From the NCBI GenBank assembly GCA_947651335.1, contig CANSYV010000049.1, forward strand, positions 1 to 8,446: a stretch of DNA of 8,446 bases, written 5' to 3'. The stretch is from an uncultured Lachnospiraceae bacterium. GTDB taxonomy: Bacteria; Bacillota; Clostridia; Lachnospirales; Lachnospiraceae. The translations under genes and the position numbers were made by a program. Numbering within the stretch: the stretch's first letter is position 1; each line of letters starts with the position of its first letter. A model generated the notes under the pieces. The model was not told the DNA's origin. It did not search any database and saw only the letters and a program-made list of their open reading frames with translations. Shown piece by piece: positions 1 to 6,096 of the stretch.

Positions 1-49
1 ATACCACGAGGAGATAACTCGTCAATCTGCCTGCAATTCTTTCATGCTC

Positions 50-78
50 TTTACTATATAGGAAAAATAAGATATAAT
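50..78 (+). promoter_or_regulatory. putative sigma-A promoter of the antitoxin gene
   Basis: A TTTACT box (50-55) and a perfect TATAAT box (73-78) are separated by 17 bases, and the antitoxin start codon lies 32 bases downstream. A second TATAAT (84-89) and a repeated AAGATATAA motif (69-77 and 91-99) lie in the same AT-rich stretch. Antitoxins of this family usually repress their own promoter, so these repeats could be operator elements, but that is inference. Nothing coding is seen in bases 1-110. Confidence 0.5.
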
Positions 79-110
79 TCCAATATAATAAAGATATAAA
101 GGAGACATAA

Positions 111-377
111 ATGATTATAAAAGCATCTGCCGCCCTGCGAAATGATTACACTTCCATTTCAAATATGGCCAAAGAGACAAAAGAACCCATTTACATTACC
201 AAAAATGGAGAAGGCGACTTGGTGGTCATGAGCATTGACGCTTTCGAACAGCGGGAGCAAATGCTGCAGCTCCGATCCAATGTATTACGCGCAGAACAAG
301 AGCGTATCCAGGGGGCCGATACTCTCAGCATTTCAGACGCCAGGAAACGATTGAAGGAGAGAATCCATGACATGTAA
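111..377 (+). CDS. Phd/YefM-family antitoxin of a type II toxin-antitoxin module
   Basis: This 88-residue protein has the typical size and layout of the Phd/YefM family. The N-terminal half (about residues 1-55) reads as the DNA-binding fold, with the family-like segment EPIYITKNGEGDLVVMS followed by an acidic helix. The charged C-terminal tail (about 56-88, ending KRLKERIHDM) would be the part that wraps and neutralises the toxin. The start is an ATG preceded by AAAGGAGA at 98-105. In the cell such proteins bind the partner toxin and repress their own operon. The toxin frame starts 11 bases before this stop codon, the usual coupled arrangement, but the toxin gene is cut short. The protein may therefore now be an orphan antitoxin, useful only as a repressor or as protection against related toxins elsewhere. 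The family call is from sequence memory, not a search. Confidence 0.88.
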   Translation: MIIKASAALRNDYTSISNMAKETKEPIYITKNGEGDLVVMSIDAFEQREQMLQLRSNVLRAEQERIQGADTLSISDARKRLKERIHDM

Positions 378-444
378 AGTAGAAATCCTCCCTGCAGCAT
401 GGGAGGATTTAAAGCGTATTGAAGATTGGCTGGCCGGCATTTTT
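367..444 (+). pseudogene. truncated ParE/RelE-type toxin remnant
   Basis: An ATG at 367 follows a good AAGGAG site (354-359) and overlaps the antitoxin stop. The first ~21 residues (MTCKVEILPAAWEDLKRIED then W) match the usual start of ParE/RelE mRNA-interferase-fold toxins: strand 1, then helix 1. After that tryptophan (427-429) the similarity stops. The frame runs on through 762, but only as antisense of the minus-strand ATPase gene. A full toxin is about 95-105 residues, so roughly four fifths, including all strands that carry the active surface, is missing. No other part of it was noticed in the window. The break lies between about 430 and 444, beside the TAA of the convergent importer operon. 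This points to a deletion or rearrangement joining the two loci. It is almost certainly inactive. Confidence 0.75.
383..410. repeat. perfect 10 bp inverted repeat, possible importer-operon terminator
   Basis: AAATCCTCCC (383-392) and GGGAGGATTT (401-410) are exact reverse complements around an 8-base loop. The hairpin sits inside toxin codons 6-15 and 35 bases beyond the stop codon of the minus-strand importer operon. Read on the minus strand it is followed by a T-rich but interrupted tail (about ATTTCTACTTT), so it could work as a weak intrinsic terminator. No better terminator is seen for that operon. The dyad is seen directly; the terminator role is inferred. Confidence 0.5.
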
Positions 445-1173
445 TTAAAGAGAAGCCTCCAGCAGCACCCTGGTATAAGGATGCTCCGGCTCCCGGTAAA
501 TCTGCTCCACAGGCCCGGATTCCACAATCCTGCCCTTCTCCATGACCATCACCCGGTCACACATCTGATAGATCACATCCAGATCATGGGAGATAAACAG
601 ATAAGACAGATTCATCTCTTCCTGCAGCCCCAGCATCAATTCCATAATCTGCCGCTGAATGGTCACATCCAGCGCGGACACCGGCTCGTCTGCCAGAATC
701 AGCTGAGAACCCTGAATCAGAGAAATGGCAATGCTCACCCGCTGCCTCTGACCCCCGCTTAAATCCCGGGGATACCGTCCCAGAAGCTTTTTGTCCAGCC
801 CCACTTTCTCTGCCATGGCCTCCACCCGCTGCCTCCGCTGCCCCTCTGACAATTTTTCTTTCTGGAATCTCAGTGGCTCCTCCAGAATCCATCCCACTTT
901 TTTCCCGGGATTCAAAGAGCCAAAGGGGTCCTGGAAAATCATCTGAGGCCGGCTGGTATAGTGAACCACCTGCCCCTTTTTTGCCGGGACAAACCCCAGA
1001 ATCGTTTTGCTCAAGGTGGATTTGCCGCAGCCGCTCTCACCTACCAGTCCCAGAATCTCCCCTTTTTTCAGGCAGAAATCCACATCATACAGCACCTGGT
1101 GGTATTTCCGCCCCCTGCCGTACCCGGCTTCCAGATGGCGCACTTCCAACACCAGTTCTTCTTGATTTATCAC
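445..1173 (-). CDS. peptide/nickel-type ABC importer, ATP-binding protein (DppF/OppF/NikE-like)
   Basis: This is one of two cytoplasmic ATPases that power the importer. All ABC motifs are present in 242 residues: Walker A GESGCGKS (45-52), Q-loop Gln81 in MIFQDP, signature LSGGQ (138-142), Walker B LILADE (158-163), D-loop SALD and the switch His196. Ser-Leu-Asn-Pro after the Q-loop is typical of the Opp/Dpp/Nik subfamily. The protein stops just after HPYTRVLLEASL. It therefore lacks the C-terminal oligopeptide/dipeptide extension, with its iron-sulphur-type cysteines, found in ~320-residue OppF/DppF proteins, and it resembles compact NikE-sized members. The start is a GTG whose bases overlap the TGA of the upstream ATPase gene (GTGA), with AGGAG 11 bases upstream, so translation is probably coupled. 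It is the last gene of the operon. Its end abuts the toxin remnant, so a slightly shortened C-terminus cannot be excluded. The substrate is unknown. Confidence 0.93.
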   Translation of the reverse strand: MINQEELVLEVRHLEAGYGRGRKYHQVLYDVDFCLKKGEILGLVGESGCGKSTLSKTILGFVPAKKGQVVHYTSRPQMIFQDPFGSLNPGKKVGWILEEPLRFQKEKLSEGQRRQRVEAMAEKVGLDKKLLGRYPRDLSGGQRQRVSIAISLIQGSQLILADEPVSALDVTIQRQIMELMLGLQEEMNLSYLFISHDLDVIYQMCDRVMVMEKGRIVESGPVEQIYREPEHPYTRVLLEASL

Positions 1174-1988
1174 TGTCTCAGCCGCTCCTCTCTATGTCTG
1201 CGCAGGCTGCAGTCCCGGCGGGGAATGGACGCCAGCAGCCGTCTGGTATACTCCTCCTTGGGCTTCTCCATCACTTCCTGTACATGCCCGGACTCCACCA
1301 TTTTTCCCTGATGCATCACCACCACCCGGCTGCAGATGGACCGTATCACCCGCAGGTCATGGGAAATGAACAAAATAGCTGTCCCAAATTCCCGGTTCAT
1401 CTCCTTTAAAAGAGCCAGAATCTGCGCCTGAATGGTCACATCCAGTGCCGTTGTAGGCTCATCGGCAATCATCAGCTTAGGATTTCCGATTAACGCGGCC
1501 CCGATCATCACCCTCTGGCGCATCCCCCCGGAAAGCTGATGGGGGTACTGTCCGTACAGCCTCTCCGGCTGAGGAAGCCCCACTTTCCCCATCATATCCA
1601 GGGCTTTGTGATACCGTTCCTTCTTGTCCAAAGAAGTATGAAGCCGCAGGTTTTCCTCCATCTGCCTGCCGATGGTGAGAACCGGATTCAGAGAAGTCAT
1701 GGGCTCCTGGAAAATCATACTGATTTCTTTTCCCCGTATGGCCTCCCACCCTTTTTGAGTCTGGGAAGCCAGATCTTTTCCCATAAAGTTCATACTGCCC
1801 TTTGTAATGTGGGCATCCCGCTTCAAAAGCCCCATGAGAGAAAGCGCCGTCATGGTCTTTCCGGAACCGGATTCTCCCACAATCCCCACGATCTCCCCAG
1901 GCTCCAAGGACAGGGAGAAATCCTCCACCACCTGCTGGGGGGGATTCACGTCCTGAAACGTAATTGTCACATGATTCATTTTCAGCAT
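1170..1988 (-). CDS. peptide/nickel-type ABC importer, ATP-binding protein (DppD/OppD/NikD-like)
   Basis: This is the second ATPase of the importer, 272 residues from the chosen start. Motifs in order are Walker A GESGSGKT (38-45), Q-loop Gln94 in [12 protein letters not shown], signature LSGGM (152-156), Walker B LMIADE (172-177), TTALD, and switch His210. Ser-Leu-Asn-Pro after the Q-loop and [11 protein letters not shown] near the end mark the Opp/Dpp/Nik subfamily. A basic tail replaces the usual oligopeptide-binding extension. The start was set at ATG 1988-1986 because GGGAGG lies exactly 7 bases before it. The in-frame ATG at 2003 would add five residues (MGGCG) but has no ribosome binding site. 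The ribosome binding site sits at the very end of the upstream permease gene, which stops at 2003. The downstream ATPase gene overlaps by four bases. It should pair with the other ATPase as a heterodimer under the two permeases. Confidence 0.94.
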   Translation of the reverse strand: MLKMNHVTITFQDVNPPQQVVEDFSLSLEPGEIVGIVGESGSGKTMTALSLMGLLKRDAHITKGSMNFMGKDLASQTQKGWEAIRGKEISMIFQEPMTSLNPVLTIGRQMEENLRLHTSLDKKERYHKALDMMGKVGLPQPERLYGQYPHQLSGGMRQRVMIGAALIGNPKLMIADEPTTALDVTIQAQILALLKEMNREFGTAILFISHDLRVIRSICSRVVVMHQGKMVESGHVQEVMEKPKEEYTRRLLASIPRRDCSLRRHREERLRQ

Positions 1989-2002
1989 CCCGCAGCCTCC
2001 CA

Positions 2003-2794
2003 TCAGATATTACAGCCGTCGCTGAGCAGCCCGAATCCCAGGACCATCAATATAATCACCAGTCCTGGAAACAGCACGCTCCCCGGAGCAGTGAAGATAT
2101 AAGCCTGGGCCTCAGAGAGCATTCTTCCCATGCTGGCATCAGGCGGCTGTACCCCGATGCCTAAGTAACTCATGCCCGCTTCTGACAGCACCGCATTGTT
2201 AAACCCAATGGCCAGCGCTGAAAATAATGTACCTTTAATATTGGGCAGAATGTGTACAAATAAAATCCGCATCCGCCCACAGCCCATGAGACGGGCGCTT
2301 TTCACATAATCCATATCCTTGTGGACGATTACCTGGCTTCTCACAATCCTGGCAAAGCTGGGGATAAACACAATGCCCAGGGCCAGAATCACATTATACT
2401 TCCCAGGGCCCAGAATACTGATAAACACCAGAGCCAGCAAAATGCCGGGAAACGCTGCCACCAGGTCATTGAACCGCATGAGCAGCTCATCAGGCCAGCC
2501 GCCGAAATACCCGGTAAACAGTCCCAGCAGGGCTCCCAGCCCGCCTCCCAGAATCAATGTTCCCGCTGCCACAAAAAATGTGGTGCCGCTGCCCTGAAGC
2601 ACTCTGCTGAACACATCTCTCCCGAACTGGTCACACCCAAAGGGATGGGCAAAGCTTGCCGGCGCAAATTTAAGAGCCTGATCCATGGCCTCCGGGTCAT
2701 AGGGCGTATAAAACAGTCCAGCCAGCATAAATACCATCATAACCCCAGCCAGACTGATGCCCAGAATCAAATTATAATTTTTTCTCACCTTCAC
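2003..2794 (-). CDS. peptide/nickel-type ABC importer permease (DppC/OppC/NikC-like)
   Basis: This inner-membrane channel subunit has 263 residues. The layout is a short cytoplasmic start, TM1 at about 9-29, the family hallmark GCDQFGRDVFSRVLQG (53-68) outside the membrane, and then five further hydrophobic segments at about 73-98, 111-130, 133-151, 186-206 and 238-257. The EAA loop that docks onto the ATPases is YVKSARLMGCGRM followed by LPN (about 163-184). LSEAGMSYLGIGVQPPD (from 203) is also typical of this family. Translation begins at GTG 2794-2792, with AAGG six bases upstream, just two bases after the TAG of the other permease gene. The C-terminus stops at SDGCNI, a little shorter than members that end in a DPR motif. 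It acts as a heterodimer with the permease encoded upstream. Confidence 0.93.
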   Translation of the reverse strand: MKVRKNYNLILGISLAGVMMVFMLAGLFYTPYDPEAMDQALKFAPASFAHPFGCDQFGRDVFSRVLQGSGTTFFVAAGTLILGGGLGALLGLFTGYFGGWPDELLMRFNDLVAAFPGILLALVFISILGPGKYNVILALGIVFIPSFARIVRSQVIVHKDMDYVKSARLMGCGRMRILFVHILPNIKGTLFSALAIGFNNAVLSEAGMSYLGIGVQPPDASMGRMLSEAQAYIFTAPGSVLFPGLVIILMVLGFGLLSDGCNI

Positions 2795-2796
2795 GT

Positions 2797-3747
2797 CTAT
2801 CCTTCCCCCTTCATATTAATGCGGGGGTCAATCACTCCATACAAAAGATCCACCAGGAAGTTAATCACCACCACCAGCCCGGCAATCAGCACAATCACAG
2901 CCTGCACCACCGGATAATCCCTGTTGGAAATGGACTGCACCAGCAAAGTGCCAATCCCCGGCGCTGTAAATACCTGTTCCAGAATCATACTGGAAGCCAT
3001 AATATCCGCAATGGCCAGAGCCCAGAAAGTGATTACCGGAAGCAGAGAATTCTTCAGCACATGGCCGTACAACACCTGTCTGGGACTGTTTCCCCGGCTG
3101 TAGGCAGTCCGCACATAGTCCTGCTGCAGCTCCCCGATCACAGAACTTCGCAACAGCTTCACACCCATAGCACACTTGGGCAGGGCGATGGCTATGGCAG
3201 GAAATACCAGATAGCCGAAAAAGCCGCTGGGGCTTTCCTGATAAGACACATATCCCCCCGGCGTAAACCAGTGGAGCACCAGCCCAAACACGCAGGTCAG
3301 CAAAATTCCCATAAAAAAACCCGGAACCGCCATCACAATCTGGTTACAGACTGTCAAAATCCGGTCCGGCAGCCTGCCCCCGTATCTCCCGGCCAGAAGG
3401 CCAAGGGGAATAGATACCGCAAGCATAAAGAAAAAAGACATTCCGGCAATGGCCAGCGTCACCGGCAGCTTTTCCTTAATCATACCCGCAACCGGCAGGG
3501 AATAGGTGTAAGATTCTCCCATATCCCCCTGGACAAAATCTTTCAGCCAGCTGCCGTACCGCTCCATCACAGGACGGTCCAGCCCCATCTCCCGGCGGAG
3601 CTTGGCAGCCTTTTCCTGGGTGGCGCCAGTGCCCAGCCTGGACACAGCCGCATCCCCGGGAATAATCTGAAAAGCCAGAAAAGACAGCAAAGAGACAGCC
3701 AACAATGTTATAATGAGAGTGCAAAATTTTTTCGTCAAATATTTCAA
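2797..3747 (-). CDS. peptide/nickel-type ABC importer permease (DppB/OppB/NikB-like)
   Basis: This is the first permease of the importer, 316 residues. The amphipathic basic start (MKYLTKKF) leads into TM1 (about 9-30). A long outer loop follows, carrying GLDRPVMERYGSWLKDFVQGD, the usual signature of DppB/OppB/NikB proteins. Further membrane segments lie at about 97-120, 137-160, 178-196, 236-258 and 282-303. The EAA loop is YVRTAYSRGNSPRQVL with LKNSLLP (about 221-237), and the end reads LLYGVIDPRI, all as expected. The initiator is a TTG (3747-3745). It is supported by GGAGG eight bases upstream and by homology beginning right at MKYLTKK. It lies 29 bases after the binding-protein stop. A small CTGG/CCAG hairpin (4 bp) in that gap might help separate expression levels, but it is too short to call a terminator. 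Confidence 0.93.
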   Translation of the reverse strand: MKYLTKKFCTLIITLLAVSLLSFLAFQIIPGDAAVSRLGTGATQEKAAKLRREMGLDRPVMERYGSWLKDFVQGDMGESYTYSLPVAGMIKEKLPVTLAIAGMSFFFMLAVSIPLGLLAGRYGGRLPDRILTVCNQIVMAVPGFFMGILLTCVFGLVLHWFTPGGYVSYQESPSGFFGYLVFPAIAIALPKCAMGVKLLRSSVIGELQQDYVRTAYSRGNSPRQVLYGHVLKNSLLPVITFWALAIADIMASSMILEQVFTAPGIGTLLVQSISNRDYPVVQAVIVLIAGLVVVINFLVDLLYGVIDPRINMKGEG

Positions 3748-3776
3748 TGCCCTATCCTCCTGGCTTTTCCAGTCAT

Positions 3777-5345
3777 CTATTCTTCCACCGGATATATTTT
3801 TGACATATCCAGGGCATACAGCGGGTAAAACTCATACCCGTCAAACGCAGGCGACAGTGCCACAAAGTCTGCCATATCCTGAATATATACATTTGCCGCG
3901 TCTTCCGCCAGGATCTCTTCCATCCTCTGATAGCATTTTACCTGCTGGGCATCGTCCGCTGTCTCCAGCACCTGCTGGAATAAATCGTCGTACTCCTGAT
4001 TATTAAAATTAATGAAATTGCTGTCATTATCAGATACAAACCGCTCCAGCATAGCCCGGGCTGTGAGTGTCTTGGCGTCAACCCCCACCACGGTGGACTG
4101 GAATTTCCGGTCCATGTACACATCACTGAGCCAGCTGTCCCACTCAATCAGCTCAATTTCCGCGTTTACGGATATCTGCTTCAGCTGTTCCGCCAGAATC
4201 TGGGCAGTCTCCACATGCTGCTGATAATTAGAAGGAACCGTAATGGTCAGCGTAAACCCATTCTCATACCCTGCTTCTTTCAGCAGTTTCTTCGCCTTCT
4301 CTATGTTCTGGTCGTACATATGGGCCAGTTCCGGCACATCATATTTGCCAAAAGCAGGAAACATACTGGTGCCCACAGCAGTGCCCTTTCCGTCTGAGAT
4401 CATATCCATCACTTCCTGGGCATTCACTGCATAACACAGCGCCTGGCGCACTTTCACGTCATTGAGGGGCTCCTCCTGATTATTCAGGTAAAGGGCCTGT
4501 ACCAGATTCATATTTCCCTCAAAGATACGGAAATCGTTCTCCAGCTCAGCCACCTGTGTGGAATTCAGATGGAAACACATATCCACAGAGCCGCCTTTTA
4601 AACTGGTCAAAATCGCATTGGAATCCTTCAGCACTTTAAACGTAACCTGGCCGAGCTTGGCAGGTCCGCCCCAGTAGTCCTCAAACCTTTCCACAATAAT
4701 ATTTTCCTGGGGGATACGGGAAACAAACATAAAAGGTCCCGTCCCCACCGGCTGGGTGTCCAAATCCTCGCTGTCTTTGGGAACAACCGCTGTAGTCAGA
4801 TAAGCAAGGAATTCCGTGTCAGCCTCTTTCAGAACAATCTCAACAGTCTTCTCATCCGGGGTATTTACCTCAGAAATCGCAGAAAACGCCGATACCAAAG
4901 GTTCCCCCTCTGACGTATCGGCGCACCGTTCAATAGAATATTTAACATCGTCGACCGAAACGTCTGCCCCATTGTGGAATTTTACACCTTCCCTCAGCGT
5001 GAACGTGTACGTCTTATGATCCTCTGAAATGGTGTGGGAACTTGCCACGGCATCGACGAGATTACCTTCTGTGTCTGGTTTTACCAGACCTTCGTAAACA
5101 TTAAATAGGATTTCTCTGGTTCCTGCCATCTCTGATACATGAGGGTCAAGACTGTCCCCAAGATCCTGGGGAATTCCTACTACAATGGAATCTTCCTGGG
5201 AAGATTCTGTGGAATCGTTCTGAGAGCTGCTTTCTGCCGGAGAGTCCGTTTTGTCCGGCTGTGCCTTCCCGCCTGAGCAGCCGCCCAGTACAAGAGTCAG
5301 AGCCAGTACAGGTACACATAACATACGTGCCTGAAACTTCTTCAT
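3777..5345 (-). CDS. ABC importer substrate-binding lipoprotein (SBP family 5, peptide/nickel type)
   Basis: This extracellular ligand-binding protein has 522 residues from the chosen start. A lipoprotein signal peptide with hydrophobic core ends in the lipobox LGGC, so Cys23 would be lipidated and anchor it to the membrane. A Ser/Asp/Glu-rich flexible linker follows (about 24-54). Then comes the family 5 fold, with the recognisable stretches REILFNVYEGLVKP and TFTLREGVKFHNGADVSVDD and the later hinge region around QALCYAVNAQEV. Start choice: ATG 5345-5343 has GGAGG five bases upstream and gives a clean signal peptide, whereas the longer frame from a GTG at 5378 has weak support. It is the first gene of the importer operon and is probably made in excess over the membrane parts. 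Family members bind peptides, nickel chelates, opines or sugars, and sequence alone does not settle which. No histidine-rich metal site stands out. Confidence 0.94.
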   Translation of the reverse strand: MKKFQARMLCVPVLALTLVLGGCSGGKAQPDKTDSPAESSSQNDSTESSQEDSIVVGIPQDLGDSLDPHVSEMAGTREILFNVYEGLVKPDTEGNLVDAVASSHTISEDHKTYTFTLREGVKFHNGADVSVDDVKYSIERCADTSEGEPLVSAFSAISEVNTPDEKTVEIVLKEADTEFLAYLTTAVVPKDSEDLDTQPVGTGPFMFVSRIPQENIIVERFEDYWGGPAKLGQVTFKVLKDSNAILTSLKGGSVDMCFHLNSTQVAELENDFRIFEGNMNLVQALYLNNQEEPLNDVKVRQALCYAVNAQEVMDMISDGKGTAVGTSMFPAFGKYDVPELAHMYDQNIEKAKKLLKEAGYENGFTLTITVPSNYQQHVETAQILAEQLKQISVNAEIELIEWDSWLSDVYMDRKFQSTVVGVDAKTLTARAMLERFVSDNDSNFINFNNQEYDDLFQQVLETADDAQQVKCYQRMEEILAEDAANVYIQDMADFVALSPAFDGYEFYPLYALDMSKIYPVEE

Positions 5346-5359
5346 GATTTCCTCCATTC

Positions 5360-5433
5360 CTGCCGCCTTTTCTATCACTGCGGCATATACAGATTCATTC
5401 TCTCATTATATAATTGTCTTAGAAACTGCCGCC
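5360..5433 (-). other. importer leader with three mutually complementary segments
   Basis: Read on the minus strand, GGCGGCAG occurs twice (5433-5426 and 5367-5360). TGCCGC (5385-5380) lies between them and can pair with either copy. The downstream pairing makes a 6 bp hairpin with a 13-base loop that ends six bases before the GGAGG of the binding-protein gene. The upstream pairing would free that region. The complementarity is visible; a switching role is speculation. Confidence 0.3.
5405..5410 (-). promoter_or_regulatory. possible second -10 box upstream of the importer operon
   Basis: A perfect TATAAT lies on the minus strand, about 60 bases before the binding-protein start. At 17 or 18 bases upstream there is no good -35 box (GGCGGC or TGGCGG), so it would need an activator or may be fortuitous. 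Confidence 0.25.
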
Positions 5434-5461
5434 AGATAAATAGGAGGTCAGTTCCTCACCC

Positions 5462-5490
5462 ATTGTACCTGCATGTACAGGTTTTGGCAA
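5462..5490 (-). promoter_or_regulatory. sigma-A promoter of the ABC importer operon with palindrome in the spacer
   Basis: On the minus strand, TTGCCA (5490-5485) and TACAAT (5467-5462) are separated by exactly 17 bases, five of six matches to each consensus box. Transcription would begin near 5455, giving a leader of about 110 bases before the binding-protein start codon. The spacer contains a 16 bp imperfect palindrome (5467-5482, arms ACCTG and CAGGT), placed where a bound repressor would block RNA polymerase. Operator function is inferred. Confidence 0.6.
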
Positions 5491-5498
5491 GAGTTATT

Positions 5499-5536
5499 TT
5501 ACTCTAAATTTTTCTTCTTACTCTAAAATTTTCTTC
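5499..5536. repeat. tandem 19 bp duplication across the nrdR stop codon
   Basis: TTACTCTAAATTTTTCTTC (5499-5517) and TTACTCTAAAATTTTCTTC (5518-5536) are adjacent copies with one mismatch. The right copy encodes the last residues of NrdR (KKILE and stop). The left copy lies just beyond the stop and would read as a second, non-functional tail. It looks like a small slippage duplication with no effect on the protein. Confidence 0.8.
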
Positions 5537-5967
5537 AATTCATCCATAAAAGTATTCACATCTTTAAACTCTCTATACACGGAAGCGAACCGCACATAGG
5601 CCACTCCGTCCAGAGCCTTCAGTTGTTCCATCACAAGCTCTCCAATCCGGGAACTGGGGATCTCCCTCTCCCCCTCATTGAAAATCCTGGTCTCCACAGC
5701 GTCCACAGCCTCCGCCACCTGCTCTGCGGAAATAGGCCGCTTATAACAGGCCCTCAGCACACCGTCCTCCACCTTGGACCGCTTATACTGCTCCCGCCCC
5801 ATATCTTTCTTAATCACAATTAACGGAATCGTCTCTACCTTTTCATAAGTAGTAAAGCGCTTGCCGCACATGTCACACAGCCTTCTGCGGCGTATGGAAT
5901 TATTCTCCTCCACCGGCCTGGAATCCACCACCCTGGTATTCTCCTGATTACAAAAAGGACATCTCAT
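5518..5967 (-). CDS. nrdR: transcriptional repressor NrdR of ribonucleotide reductase genes
   Basis: NrdR is a zinc- and nucleotide-binding repressor. It senses ATP/dATP and shuts off ribonucleotide reductase genes. At 149 residues this protein has the family's normal length. The N-terminal zinc ribbon has ligands Cys3, Cys6, Cys31 and Cys34, with the highly conserved VVDSRP (13-18), SIRRRR (24-29) and GKRFTTYEKVE (35-45). An ATP-cone domain follows (about 49-139), with the typical VIKKDMGREQYKRSK beginning and YVRFASVYREFKD near the end. ATG 5967-5965 is preceded by GGGAGG with six bases between. It is transcribed from its own promoter at 6021-6050, divergent from the sporulation gene on the plus strand. 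No reductase gene is in the window, so its targets lie elsewhere. The importer operon starts 172 bases beyond its stop, without a convincing terminator between them, so some read-through is possible. Confidence 0.97.
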   Translation of the reverse strand: MRCPFCNQENTRVVDSRPVEENNSIRRRRLCDMCGKRFTTYEKVETIPLIVIKKDMGREQYKRSKVEDGVLRACYKRPISAEQVAEAVDAVETRIFNEGEREIPSSRIGELVMEQLKALDGVAYVRFASVYREFKDVNTFMDELKKILE

Positions 5968-6020
5968 GCTGCACCTCCCGTTCCATAACCAAACTTTCCC
6001 GTTATCTATTTCATGTTCTT

Positions 6021-6050
6021 ATAATAATATAGACTCCCCGCCCCCGTCAA
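6021..6050 (-). promoter_or_regulatory. putative sigma-A promoter of nrdR
   Basis: On the minus strand, TTGACG (6050-6045) and TATTAT (6026-6021) each match five of six consensus bases, with an 18-base spacer. The start would lie about 45-50 bases before the nrdR ATG. The spacer is unusually G-rich at its upstream end (GGGGCGGGG). Confidence 0.5.
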
Positions 6051-6070
6051 GCACAGTGTGTCCCCCGTCA
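6041..6070. repeat. 9 bp direct repeat in the nrdR / sporulation gene divergent region
   Basis: CCCCCGTCA occurs at 6041-6049 and again at 6062-6070, 21 bases apart, which is two helical turns. The first copy overlaps the nrdR -35 box. The second overlaps the -35-like element proposed for the sporulation gene. Same-face spacing suggests a possible protein-binding pair, but this is inference. Confidence 0.4.
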
Positions 6071-6096
6071 TCTTTTCCGTCCTCCCCACATATAGT
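6068..6096 (+). promoter_or_regulatory. possible sigma-E-type sporulation promoter
   Basis: TCATCTT (6068-6074) matches the sigma-E -35 consensus KMATATT at six of seven positions. CATATAGT (6089-6096) matches CATACAMT at six of eight. The spacer is 14 bases, the accepted length for sigma-E. It lies 32 bases before the start of a sporulation-family gene. The same bases also contain a TATAAC box for sigma-A, but with a poor -35 (TTTTCC). The consensus is from memory of the Bacillus literature. Confidence 0.35.

Noticed and set aside
6..22. Small inverted repeat ACGAG-N7-CTCGT at the left edge
   Set aside because: A 5 bp stem without a T-run and with no upstream gene visible; could be chance.
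445..762. Continuation of the toxin frame into a 131-residue chimeric protein
   Set aside because: Beyond codon ~21 it is purely antisense to the well-supported ATPase gene and His/Pro/Gln-rich in the way antisense shadows are; no family resemblance.
3061..3828. Long plus-strand frame of 255 residues opposite the permease and binding-protein genes
   Set aside because: Antisense shadow of a clearly conserved permease; composition is His/Gln/Arg-rich and no ribosome binding site or domain supports it. The same applies to plus-strand frames at 873-1409, 1539-2102 and 2321-2917.
445..5345. The whole importer operon as a mobile insertion into the toxin gene
   Set aside because: No terminal repeats, integrase or transposase, and the missing toxin part is not found on the far side; a deletion or simple rearrangement explains the junction better.
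5491..5517. Intrinsic terminator after nrdR (AGAGT...ACTCT hairpin)
   Set aside because: The stem is only 5 bp and AT-rich, and on the nrdR strand it is not followed by a T-run, so a terminator call is not supported.
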